From Suillus spraguei (Eukaryota; Basidiomycota; Agaricomycetes; Boletales; Suillaceae): a stretch of DNA of 64,000 bases. Both the position numbers and the translations under genes were made by a program. The notes under the pieces are model-generated. The model ran no database searches. It saw only the letters and a list, made by a program, of their open reading frames with translations, and was not told the DNA's origin. The stretch is taken from positions 31,643 to 95,642 of the forward strand of contig JABCPU010000260.1 of the NCBI GenBank assembly GCA_016800925.1, read 5' to 3'. Shown one piece after another: positions 45,426 through 56,100 of the stretch (the stretch's first letter is position 1; each line of letters opens with the position of its first letter).

Positions 45426-48029
45426 CCCAACCTGTGGTGCGTGACTGCCGTCGGAGGTAGCGAGATGCTAGCAGTGACCTCCAGTCCGTGGGGAGGACTA
45501 GCGGTAATACTAGCGGTAAGTGTGGAAAAGTGGTAGACAAGCAGTAGCGAAAGTGGTAAAACTGTGGTAGTGCATGTGGTAAAACTGCAGTAGTGCGTGC
45601 AGTAACACTGCAGTAGTGCATGTGGTAAAACTGCGGTATGGCGTGGGAAACTGGCGGTCAAACAAGCGGTGAAGCGCGGGAAAGTGGTAACAAGCGGTGG
45701 TGCATGCAGCAGTAAAGCAATTCTTAAGAGACAGTAACTTCAGTGAAAGACTTTATTCCGTTAGAGACAGTGGTAGTGACTATTCCTAAGTACTGTGTGT
45801 ACCATAGGGGAAAGTAAAAGTACCGGTGACACGCACCAAACTGGTCTGGTGCATGGCTGACTAAACACTACTGCAGCTGACAAATAGTACCAGGACTATA
45901 ATAGCTTAGTGTTCCTCTATTCAGAATCAATCCATGATGCAGAATCGAAAGTTTCTTTTTGCTCGTAAAAGTTTGCTTATTATTTCTAATTCATTTTTCA
46001 TGGGTGTGTTTATGTATGTTTTGGCTACAGAAACTACTTCATAAGATTCCCACAGATGTCAGGTGACCCCAGCAAAATAATTACATAGAGTTACCCTGCA
46101 GAAAAACTCATGAAACACATTATGATTCACTCGCGTCACCTCTATGCATCTACAAAAAGTGCAAATTTATGCTTCAAATATTACATAATTGATATTCCTC
46201 CTAGGATAGCCACTAATAGTCACTGATCTCAAATTTATGCATAGCCATTGATATCCCACATGACTTTTTCTCACACCCTTGAGCATATTACAAATCAACT
46301 ATGACAATATTCAATAAACAGGGTAGGTCAGCACCCCTACAAAATGTGGGGAAAACAGTAGCATAGCCATTCATTTTGTCTATATAATACCCACCTTTTT
46401 GTCAATAAGAGAGAGATTTTCTCCCTCCTTAGAAATATAACTGAGAGTGAAGTGTGACCAGCTGTATCAGTACACTGTCAAGAACATTGTCAACAACAGT
46501 AACATTGGAAGTCTACACTGTGAGGATAGCACTACCCTGAGCTCACTGTGTCTGACAACCAGCGAGACAACAAATCTTTTTTCTTTGACAAATTCATTCT
46601 AGTTTCTTTCATCATCTTCCTCTCTGTTTTTCTTTCTCTGTTGTCTGTTTCCTTGCTTCTGTTCTTTTGAATCTTTCTCTTTTCTTCTTTTTTCTTTGAT
46701 TACTGGTCTCTCTCTCTCTTTCAAAGTTGTTGGTGCTAAGTGTCCTTGTATTTTGATATTTGTGTTGTCTCTTAGTCATCTAAGGCCAGAGTAGCTTAGT
46801 GGGAGAGACTTTAGAGGTTGACAGTGACACTCGATCTTGCACATCTGAGTAGCGATACTGAGTTAAGGTTCTTCACTGACTGATAGACTCTAGTTATTGA
46901 AAGGGGACTTGGTATTGAAATCCAAGGACGTCCGTTCCTGCTAACTGCTTAATACTCATAGTGAGTTCCTTGGCAGCAGGTTCAATGTAAGCTAGAAGAT
47001 CTCTGAAGTAGTGATCAGTCTTGACCAGAGATTCTACCTGCTTGTCTGAGAGGGTGATTGTTGTAATTTCCCACAAGTTTTGGTAGCACAATTGTTGCAA
47101 ACACCTGCATCCGTTGAAGAGAGTAATTTGGCCAGTTACTTCTGTTTCTAAGTTTGTTTGACTTCTGTGTTTTTCTTTGAAGTTTAGTTGTTTCAAGAAT
47201 CTTTGTCATTGTCCAAGAGTTTGCTGATCTCACAGAGTGACTCATTTGCTGACTGTAGCCTGTGGAACATAAACAGCCACCACATACAACCACGTTATCA
47301 GTCATTGGTATTTGTCTGAATCACTGACCGTGGAGATATTTGTTTTTATAGGTCTTTATCTATAGATCATCTATCTAAGAAGACACCGGAATGTGCGAAG
47401 AGTCCTTTTTAACATGTACCGTGAACGGCCAGAATACATAGCAAGAACGGTAGTGAGATAGAGATATTTAGCTCAGAGGCACGCAGCGAGCAAGCGGTGT
47501 CTCAGAAGGTAAGGTAAGTCTTGCCATAGCTTTAGTAATGGCGGAAATGAATATGCTACACACCAATGGATCTTAGACAGAAATGGAATGGACAGGAGGA
47601 CATCGGTAGCGATATTGGTAAGGGGCAAGGATCCATGGAGTGAAAATGGTACCGGCGAAGCAAAAGGCTAATGCTCACTATAGGGGATTTCTTGGTAGCT
47701 GCTGTAGGCAGTAATGAGACACTTGTGTAAAACGCACTTTCATGGTCAGCGTGACTTTGTTCGCTACAGTGCGACAAGTAAATATGTGTGGAGCAAAGCT
47801 TAGCGCATGAGAAGAAGTGATGTTTGCCAGGCTTATAGGACAGGGTGAGTGTATCAATTACCAGATATATTGGTGACCTTCGTTTTGTCTGAGGACAAGA
47901 TCACCCAAGCAGAGATGCACCCTGAGAGATTGACACTAAAGAGGGTAAAATGAGCATTTAGCACTGAAATTCACATATAAATTGTACCTGGAGGTACCAT
48001 GAATGATCACCTGTCATAAAACTATTATA
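45426..48029. other. Non-coding, LTR-like or repeat-derived region
   Basis: There is no credible gene. Repeats of GTGGTAAAACTGCRGTAGTGC occur at about 45550-45640. A TATA-like box near 46380, pyrimidine runs at 46560-46740 and AGTAGCTTAGTGGGAGAG (about 46790) resemble the transcribed part of an LTR or a tRNA-derived sequence. A minus ORF at 46894-47196 has protein-like composition but no recognised family. A short region before 48029 is ordinary. Confidence 0.3.
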
Positions 48030-49618
48030 CAGTGGCTCAAAAAACTGTCCGCATGTTTTGACATTTTTCACTATCTATGATATTGTGTGAGAATGAACAA
48101 ATTCCTCAAGGACATACTTATACCACATTGTAGTATGGCTTCAGGGCTTTTATTTGAGCCCTACACCGTGGGAATCGGCGGAGATATGGTGGAGATATAA
48201 GGCTTATAAAATGATGACTCATGTGGACAGTTTTTTGAGTGTATATTAAAACTATATAAATCATTATTTATGACACCATAAAAATCATGCCACTATTATA
48301 TAAATTATAAAGTGGTGTCATTATGTTATTTTATGACTATATCTAACTATATAAACCAGAATATCTCATGTATCATAGTCATAATCACCATGAAAGCCAT
48401 CTCCTCTGCTCAAAGAGATAATATCCTCTCTCTGTCTTATGCTGGCCTCTCTGCTCGCCAAATTTCCTCTAGAACTGGAGTATGCAAGTCCACTGTGGCC
48501 AAGTTCATCAAAGAAAGCCACCCAGACAAGGAAAACTCTTGTGGAGGACGTCCATCCAAGCTTACCTCTACTGACAAAAGGGCTATTATCCAACATATCA
48601 CTACAGGAAAGGCTGATAATGCTGTCCAAGCCACCCATTATATCAATTCCACCATCACTACCCCTGTCTCTTCACAAACTGTGAGGAATGTTCTCAAGGC
48701 AGCTCATCTCAAGGCAGTAACAAAGAAGAAAAAGCCTCTTCTCTCCATCAAACATAGGCAGAGAAGACTAGCCTTTGCCTTAGCTCATCAACACTGGACT
48801 GTAGAGGACTGGAAGCGTGTTATATGGTCAGATGGATAGGTTGTAATTGTATGGAAAAAGAAGGGAGATGGCCTAACAGACAGAGAGGTTAATGGGACTG
48901 TCAAGTTTGGAGGAGGTTCTTTAATGGTATGGGGCTGTATGGGATGGAATGGTGTGGGAATGCTTGCTGAGGTTGAGGGGAAGATGAATGCTGAGCAGTA
49001 TGTGGACATTTTAAATGACCACTTGCTGCCTAGCTTGGCAGAATCAGGGATTGATGAAGAAGATATCATTTTCCAACAGGATAATGATCCCAAGCACACA
49101 TCCAGAAGAGCTAGGGAATGGTTTGAAGAACATAACATCAATGTTCTTGACTGGCCAGCACAGTCCTCTGATGTCAATGTCATTGAACATCTCTGGGGAA
49201 CACTCAAGAAAAAGCTTCAAGCCTATGAAAACCCCCTAAAGGAGTATGGGAGCTTTGGGAGAGAGTAGCAGTGGAATGGGGGAAGATCACAGCTGAGGAT
49301 TGCCAGAAATTAATTGAGAGTATGCCTAGAAGGATAGAGGCAGTAATTAAAGCCAAGGGAGGTCATACAAAATACTAGAATACCTGGTTATTACTGTAAA
49401 ATACTTGAGTCAAAAAACTGTCCGCATGAGTCACCATTTTGTGAGCCTTGTATCTCCACCATATCTCCACCGATTCCCACGGTGTAGGGCTCAAATGAAA
49501 GCCCTGAAGCCATACTACAATGTGGTATAAGCATGTTTTTGAGGCATTTGTTTGTTCTCACACAATATTATAGATAGTGAAAAATGCCAAAACATGCGGA
49601 CAGTTTTTTGAGCCACTG
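48030..49618 (+). mobile_element. Tc1/mariner transposon, copy A
   Basis: Terminal inverted repeats begin CAGTGGCTCAAAAAACTGTC and are flanked by TA (48028-48029 and 49619-49620), the standard Tc1/mariner target. The inner parts of the ends also match as inverted sequence (GGCTTCAGGGCTTT, CCCTACACCGTGGGAATCGG), so the TIRs are about 190 bp or more. Length is 1589 bp. It is nearly identical to copy B, which lies inverted 324 bp downstream. Confidence 0.93.
48390..49378 (+). pseudogene. Tc1 transposase (DD34E), copy A, disrupted
   Basis: It starts MKAISSAQRDNILSLSYAGL with a helix-turn-helix pair (ARQISSRTGVCKSTVAKFIK, GRPSKLTSTDKRAIIQHI). The first catalytic Asp lies in VIWSD (about 48830). 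The second lies in FQQDNDPKHTS (about 49078), and the Glu in VNVIEHLWGTLKKKL comes 34 residues later. A deletion between two TCAGATG repeats removes about 29 bp after the first Asp and creates a TAG. A C5 run near 49232, against C6 in copy B, shifts the C-terminus. The frame would otherwise end at 49378. Inactive as read. Confidence 0.88.
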
Positions 49619-49942
49619 TACCATGGCTTGTAAGTATCTTGCTCTTCTAGCTGTTCCTTGTGATCCTTGACCCAGAAGAGGAGCCTATTGTATGTCAAGT
49701 TTGATCAATCTAAACTTGACTTGGAGTTTCCGGTTTAACCAAATTATGGCCATGGTATTAGATGAAAAGTCCATCGCCATGCAGGAGCATGCGGTGAGAT
49801 TCATCCGGCAGTTAGTATAATGCTACGCTGAAGACTTCGTACTTCCGATGATCACTGTCCTACAATCTCTTCTCAGTGATCCTCGCTTACAGAGTATCAA
49901 TTTCATTGTCGGACAGGTTTGAGTATAGCCATTTTTGTGTTA
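49619..49942 (+). pseudogene. Spacer between the Tc1 copies with coding-like remnant
   Basis: On the plus strand at about 49766-49918 one frame reads SIAMQEHAVRFIRQLV, a TAA, then CYAEDFVLPMITVLQSLLSD and PRLQSINFIVGQ. It ends at CAG followed by GTTTGAG, which could be an intron donor. The composition is that of a real protein. The family is not recognised. Copy B of Tc1 is inserted in the putative intron directly after it. A continuation may lie after 51550. Confidence 0.35.
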
Positions 49943-51547
49943 CAGTGGCTCAAAAAACTGTCCGCATGTTTTGGCATTTTTCACTATCTATAATATTGTG
50001 TGAGAAAAACAAATGCCTCAAAAACATGCTTATACCACATTGTAGTATGGCTTCAGGGCTTTCATTTGAGCCCTACACCGTGGGAATCGGTGGAGATATG
50101 GTGGAGATACAAGGCTCACCAAAATGGTGACTCATGCGGACAGTTTTTTGACTCAAGTATTTTACAGTAATAACCAGGTATTCTAGTATTTTGTATGACC
50201 TCCCTTGGCTTTAATTACTGCCTCTATCCTTCTAGCTACTCTCATTAATTTCTGGCAATCCTCAGCTGTGATCTTCCCCATTCCACTGCTACTCTCTCCC
50301 AAAGCTCCCATACTCCTTTAGGGGGGTTTTCATAGGCTTGAAGCTTTTTCTTGAGTGTTCCCCAGAGATGTTCAATGACATTGACATCAGGAGACTGTGC
50401 TGGCCAGTCAAGAACATTGATGTTATGTTCTTCAAACCATTCCCTAGCTCTTCTGGATGTGTGCTTGGGATCATTATCTGTTGGAAATGATATCTTCTTC
50501 ATCAATCCTGATTCTGCCAAGCTAGCAGCAAGTGGTCATTTAAAATGTCCACATACTGCTCAGCATTCATCTTCCCCTCAACCTCAGCAAGCATTCCCAC
50601 ACCATTCCATCCCATACAGCCCCATACCATTAAAGAACCTCCTCCAAACTTGACAGTCCCATTAACCTCTCTGTCTGTTAGGCCATCTCCCTTCTTTTTC
50701 CATACATACACCTTCCCATCTGACCCATCCTATTGATTTTGGTCTCATCTGACCATATAACACGCTTCCAGTCCTCTACAGTCCAGTGTTGATGAGCTAA
50801 GGCAAAGGCTAGTCTTCTCTGCCTATGTTTGATGGAGAGAAGAGGCTTTTTCTTCTTTGTTACTGCCTTGAGATGAGCTGCCTTGAGAACATTCCTCACA
50901 GTTTGTGAAGAGACAGGGGTAGTGATGGTGGAATTGATATAATGGGTGGCTTGGACAGCATTATCAGCCTTTCCTGTAGTGATATGTTGGATAATAGCCC
51001 TTTTTGTCAGTAGAGGTAAGCTTGGATGGACGTCCTCCACAAGAGTTTTCCTTGTCTGGGTGGCTTTCTTTGATGAACTTGGCCACAGTGGACTTGCATA
51101 CTCCAGTTCTAGAGGAAATTTGGCGAGCAGAGAGGCCAGCATAAGACAGAGAGAGGATATTATCTCTTTGAGCAGAGGAGATGGCTTTCATGGTGATTAT
51201 GACTATGATACATGAGATATTCTGGTTTATATAGTTAGATATAGTCATAAAATAACATATGACACCACTTTATAATTTATATAATAGTGGCATGATTTTT
51301 ATGGTGTCATAAATAATGATTTATATAGTTTTAATATACACTCAAAAACTGTCCACATGAGTCATCATTTTATAAGCCTTATATCTCCACCATATCTCCC
51401 GCCGATTCCACGGTGTAGGGCTCAAATAAAAGCCCTGAAGCCATACTACAATGTGGTATAAGTATGTCCTTGAGGAATTTGTTCATTCTCCACAATATCA
51501 TAGATAGTGAAAAATGTCAAACATGCGGACAGTTTTTTGAGCCACTG
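49943..51547 (-). mobile_element. Tc1/mariner transposon, copy B, inverted
   Basis: Ends CAGTGGCTCAAAAAACTGTC and its complement are flanked by TA (49941-49942 and 51548-51549). Length is 1605 bp. The orientation is opposite to copy A. Sequence differences are mainly short indels, several in homopolymers. Confidence 0.93.
50183..51191 (-). pseudogene. Tc1 transposase (DD34E), copy B, frameshifted
   Basis: It starts at ATG 51191 (MKAISSAQRDN). It retains the block deleted from copy A, VIWSDETKINRM (about 50725-50760). A one-base loss follows in the GGGT stretch, so the frame becomes GQMGRCMYGKRR. The DDE half survives as QDNDPKHTSRRAREWFEEH and SPDVNVIEHLWGTLKKKL (about 50340-50470). Further small indels lie near 51005 (extra base in the AAAAGGG stretch), 50500-50520 (codons missing around SLAESGI) and 50280 (G4 against G5 in copy A). 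The original end is the TAG at 50183-50185. Inactive as read. Confidence 0.88.
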
Positions 51548-51898
51548 TAATTCCTCCAGTATAAACCTTGGAACATTCAGACAGTATTCAACTGCCTGTC
51601 CCCGCTCACACCCCCTTCGACTGCTGAGGATTTCTGGCCAATGTCAGTGTTTACCACTGCCACATTGAGGGCAAACTGGTCGATATCACTGTTGGTCTGG
51701 TTATATATCATTGTCCATCTCTAAGTTCGCAGGTGCACAGACATACATATGAGAGCTGGTATTGGTCAAGTTTGGCTTTTCAGAGGCCAATGGAAGCACT
51801 TCCCTATTAGGAAGGTTCTCAGAAGTAGAACCCTGGAAGTAGAGCATGGTACTTGATTTGTCAGATTTGACCGAATAAGGAATGACCTGTGCAGTGAT
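51548..51898. other. Unassigned stretch after Tc1 copy B
   Basis: On the plus strand, PPSTAEDFWPMSVFTTATLR-like coding composition can be read at about 51605-51665, possibly the continuation of the interrupted remnant at 49766-49918. Nothing else was seen. Confidence 0.25.
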
Positions 51899-51978
51899 TT
51901 GACCCTTGGCAAGCACCAGCAGAAAGCATGGGAATCCCTGGGATTCCCATGCTTATGCTGGTGCTTGCCAAGGGTCAA
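51899..51978. repeat. 80-bp near-perfect palindrome
   Basis: The left arm starts TTGACCCTTGGCAAGCACCA and the right arm ends TGGTGCTTGCCAAGGGTCAA. The arms are about 39-40 bp and meet at GGAATCCC-T-GGGATTCC with a one-base centre. The only irregularity is in the middle of the arms (AGAAAGC against GCTTA). The DNA can form a cruciform and any transcript a long hairpin. No TSD or coding role was identified. Confidence 0.9.
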
Positions 51979-52133
51979 GCTTATCTGGTACATCAATAAA
52001 GTTTGTAATGACTTTTCACTTATCAATGGTGCGCTTCTGCTATTGATGTCACTCTCTTAGTGCCTCCCTCACTCGCACTGGCCCCTTCTCAAACTGTGCC
52101 ACTTCTCATACAATATTCCACATGGATTTCACT
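51979..52133. other. Short region before copy B of the SKGI family
   Basis: No independent feature was seen. It probably contains the 5' part of the decayed gene that follows. Confidence 0.3.
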
Positions 52134-52545
52134 ATGGATTTTGTCAGACTGGACTCAATTCTCGATCACATCACTTTGCAATGTGGGATAGCAGCAGAGA
52201 CATTGTTGGCAAAGTGACTTGAGAGGCGGGAAGTTGAAGATTCTGACTGTTGGAGGGCGATCAATGGAATCCCTTGCATTGTTGGTGGACTGACAGCACT
52301 TCTTGGTAAGCTTTAATGAAGATTAATTTGTAGAATTATTGACAATCTTACAGGCATGCTCAATTGGTCGAGGGGGGATTTTCCATGGAAAACACTACCA
52401 CTATTCTGGCCCACTGTGGTACATCCTCCACCACTACCCTGAGAATGTTCTCATGCCAGGCGAGAGACGTCCAACACTCGCCAGGAGCAAGGGTATTCAC
52501 AATCTTACACTTTGTGAGTGGGACCCACTCACTTGATGCCTGAAA
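52134..52545 (+). pseudogene. Short member of the SKGI-domain family, decayed (copy B)
   Basis: Function unknown. From ATG 52134 it reads MDFVRLDSILDHITLQCGIA, an in-frame TGA where Trp is expected (LLAK-stop-LERR against LERWLESR in the gene at 58835-60063), then CWRAINGIPCIVGGLTALLG. A 50-bp intron (about 52306-52354) precedes GMLNWSRGDFPWKTLP. After a one-base frame change it continues HHYPENVLMPGERRPTLARS and KGIHNLTLCE, and stops at 52534-52536. The intron sits at the same codon as in copy C. It is a relic of the short form. Confidence 0.7.
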
Positions 52546-53160
52546 GCAAACACCATCACCAATTGAGCATGTCACTACTGACAAAGCCCACAAAACCTTA
52601 CCTGGCTTTCTACTTGCTGAGATGAGCTTGGAAATGGTGGCTGACTTTGGCTAGTTTGTGGAATCCTTTCAGTGCTCTTCCTCTACTGTTGTGCCTAGGG
52701 TTTTGATCATTACTACTCCTCGACCGGTGCTGAACTGCAGATCGTGAGTCAATGATGTAGACAGGAAAAGAAGCGGGGACATATCTTTCCCACCTCAGGC
52801 AGTAGTTCTCGGTACTATTAAAGGTCTCTGAGATGGTATTATTATGTTAGGACTATATGGTCTGTGAGACCCAGTCTCGAGGATGATCTAGATCATCTAA
52901 TTATAGAACATCCCAAATATACCCTTGCTTCCTCCCCAGCGCCTCCCTGGATCCTTGTAGCCCTCCCTGGATGCCCTGTACCTCTAATACGACCTCGTAA
53001 GAACCTCGTCAATATCACCTTTCCCTTCATCGAGCCTATGGATATAGAGCCTATGGCATGCATACCTTGTACAAAGCCTCTGCGCTCTACGAGCATCGTC
53101 GCCATTGATTTCAGTCGCTAAGTCCGTTTTTCCTGGCTCTACACTACTACATCCACCACC
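52546..53160. other. Region upstream of the KDZ gene
   Basis: No clear gene was seen. It should contain the KDZ promoter and possibly the left end of the transposon. An 85-codon ORF at 52864-53121 has Pro-rich composition but no family features. I could not find terminal repeats by eye. Confidence 0.35.
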
Positions 53161-56100
53161 ATGCCGCCCATCCGCCCTACGCGTGGTGCTCAGCCGATAT
53201 CTACAGGACTCGGATACCACTTCGTCAGCCCCAAGAAGGCTCGAGACGCCAAAAAAACACAGACACTGGTTCATATTCCTGGCGTCAATTCTAAACAACA
53301 GCGCATTCGTGAACAAATGGCTGCTCTAATGAAGCCGCAAGTACTAACTACTACTGATACTCCCAGCTCTGAGTCTAGTTCTGCGCCTGTTCGATCCGAA
53401 ACACCCACGAACATCGAAGACGCCGTGAATCATTATTCTTACGACGAGGACGACTTCATTGCAAATGACTCGGACTATCAGCCTACCCAAGAAACATCTT
53501 GCCCTACTACAGATGTGACACATGAGGCCCAGAGGCGCCATATCTTGCCAGGAAAAATGGCATACAACCTCTATGCTTCCTGGAAGACGCTTATACCTAC
53601 ATTGGTAGACGCGCACCTCAAGTATTCGGCCAGAACTCATGGCCGCCCTCTTCCAGAACTGTGTCCGGTCATATCTGCCTGCGCAAATTCGGGTTGTGTA
53701 CAACGACGATTCTCTATGGTCTGCCTCTTCTTTGACCGTAAGCAGCTCATTTATGATGCATAGCTTCAGCTGACAGCTCCAGGTTTCCTTGATGTCAATG
53801 TGCTGGCGTGCAACTGTTCAACGCTCTCGCAAGTCCTCGTTCACCATGGCCTTTTCCCTACTGCACCATCCCAACCACGCATGGCAATCTCTGTAGAACT
53901 CCTCGCATTCTATCGGGCACTGTTTGAGCGTTCATGCGATGCCATCCATGCACTTGCCTCTGCGTTGAAGACTCATATGCTCGTCGAGGGTTTCAGATGA
54001 TCAATGCAACTGTGGGTTTCGAAGTATCTGACTTATGGACACTTACTCATCGCACCTCAGGGCCAGGTCATTCAAGAACCATTTCGACGTGGACTTGGCC
54101 AAGCTGTCCAGTGGTATGACATTTTACAGAACGAAGTCGAGCAGCAGACTGAGGCTGCGGTACAAATCTCTCGAGAGCGAGTCTATGAGGCTCGGAGACC
54201 CCAATGTAATCAGGAGGCTAATACGACTACCCCAAGCCACCACCACCTCCCTGCTCCGAGGGCAATGCGCTTCAATTCTAATGCAGCGTTGCCCAGCATG
54301 CTTCGGAGGTGTCTCCTTTGGCAGGCCACTTAGCGAAGGCGGAGATATACATGTCGCAACCGACGGTAACTTCCATCATCGTCATCGACGATCTGCGGGT
54401 GACTGCCCGCGCTTCTACACACCCTCGTACTTCCTTCCTAAGTCCCAGGTCGACAGTGTTGGATCGCGCATTCTCACACAACGTAAACGTCCACCCAAGA
54501 TTCGCGCTTCCTTAGTTCCGGATGAGGCCATCGATCAATGCGAACATTCATACGAAGCCGCGGATGGTAAGAAGCAGAAGGCCGCCATGGACTCCTTCGA
54601 CGATACGGGCATCATGGCCCTTATCTGCCGTCACGACATCCCACTCTTCTTTGCCAACATCGATTCACCTGGCGAGCAGCAAAAATATGCCGTATCACTC
54701 ATCGAGCACCTATTTTCTCTGTTACCACAGGAAGCCACTGTCGTCACGCTATACGATGTCGGTTGCGTCCTCTCGCGCTCATTATCCCAAGTAAGTGGTT
54801 TGCTAATAGAAAACTGTTCAATCTGATGTATTTCTATATAGTATGACATTCTTCCTCATTCAGTAACTTCACGTCTTCGATTTGCTACCACAGCCATGCA
54901 TGCATATGGTCATGAGTGGGCGTGTCAGCTCGAATATAACCCGCGGATGTGCACCGGTCTTGGGCTAACAGATGGCGAAGGTACTGAGAGGCTGTGGTCA
55001 AGGTTTGTCAAGTTGATTGGCATTCAAAGATCATCTTCAGTAAGTGGCCGGCAGTACTTGGATGATTCTTCATTTACATAAATTTACGGACAGCGCCAAA
55101 GACGTCTTTGGTTAATAGACCGGCAGGCAGGTGCTATCGGTCTGGAGATGCGAACAGACCTGGCCGATTGGATTAAACGGCGCCTCAAACGTGGAGTTAA
55201 TGGTCAGGGCGCAACAGCAAAAGAGGTTCTAAATAACTGTGGGATTGAAACTCAGGACCTTCGGGATCAGTGGGCAGATCAGAAGAAGTCTCAACTGTCC
55301 ATTCGTGCTGTACGTCCGTCAGTACCGCTTACAAATCTTACTAACGACACATTGCCATCTTCAGATGCTCCTGCACGCCTGAAGAAGGAACTTGATGTTG
55401 TCCTCACTCTGCAGGCTGACCTAGATGCTTCAGAAAAGGCATTGCAGGTGACACGCACTGTAGTAGAGAAAGGCACCAATACCGACGAGACATTAGATGC
55501 TCTGGAGAGTCTCGAACGTAGCCACGATCGTTTGATGAACAAGGTTGAAGTATTATACGCCTCACTCAATGTTCAAGACAGGTTCCCAGAACTTCAGGGC
55601 GTTGACCTAGATTTTGTTCGAACGCTCCTCATGGCCCGCGATCTCAAAATTAATATCCGGAAGAGAGCTATAGGAAGCTTTTTCGAATGGGACAAACTTG
55701 ATCGTGCAGTTGGTGGCGCAAACCAGGCACTTGGTAAGTACAACAGTTCTATCTTGATGCAGAGAATGACGCAAATCTCGAAGGCACAAAGTTACATCAA
55801 CAGACACGTAAGGCTATTGCGAAGCGTCAGCCTGCCCTGATGACAGCGATCCGCAAATTCAATTCTTACTGCGAGCGTCTCGAGAGCCTCTTTGATCCAT
55901 CTTGGGGTGTCCCACTCCCTGCTCCTCTACCTACCAAACTCGCTGACCTTCGCAATGATCAGACCCTGATGGAGGATGTCTGGATCACCCCATCCGTCGG
56001 TGATGTGCCTCGTTGGATTGAAGATGTCGATATGAGAGATGGGATACGAGCGTTACTTAAACAAGATCGGTGCCGTGAAGAACAGTGCCGTCTTGGGCTC

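Noticed and set aside
46784..46860. tRNA gene or tRNA-derived SINE
   Set aside because: An A-box-like TAGCTTAGTGGG is present, but no convincing B box, cloverleaf or acceptor pairing follows.
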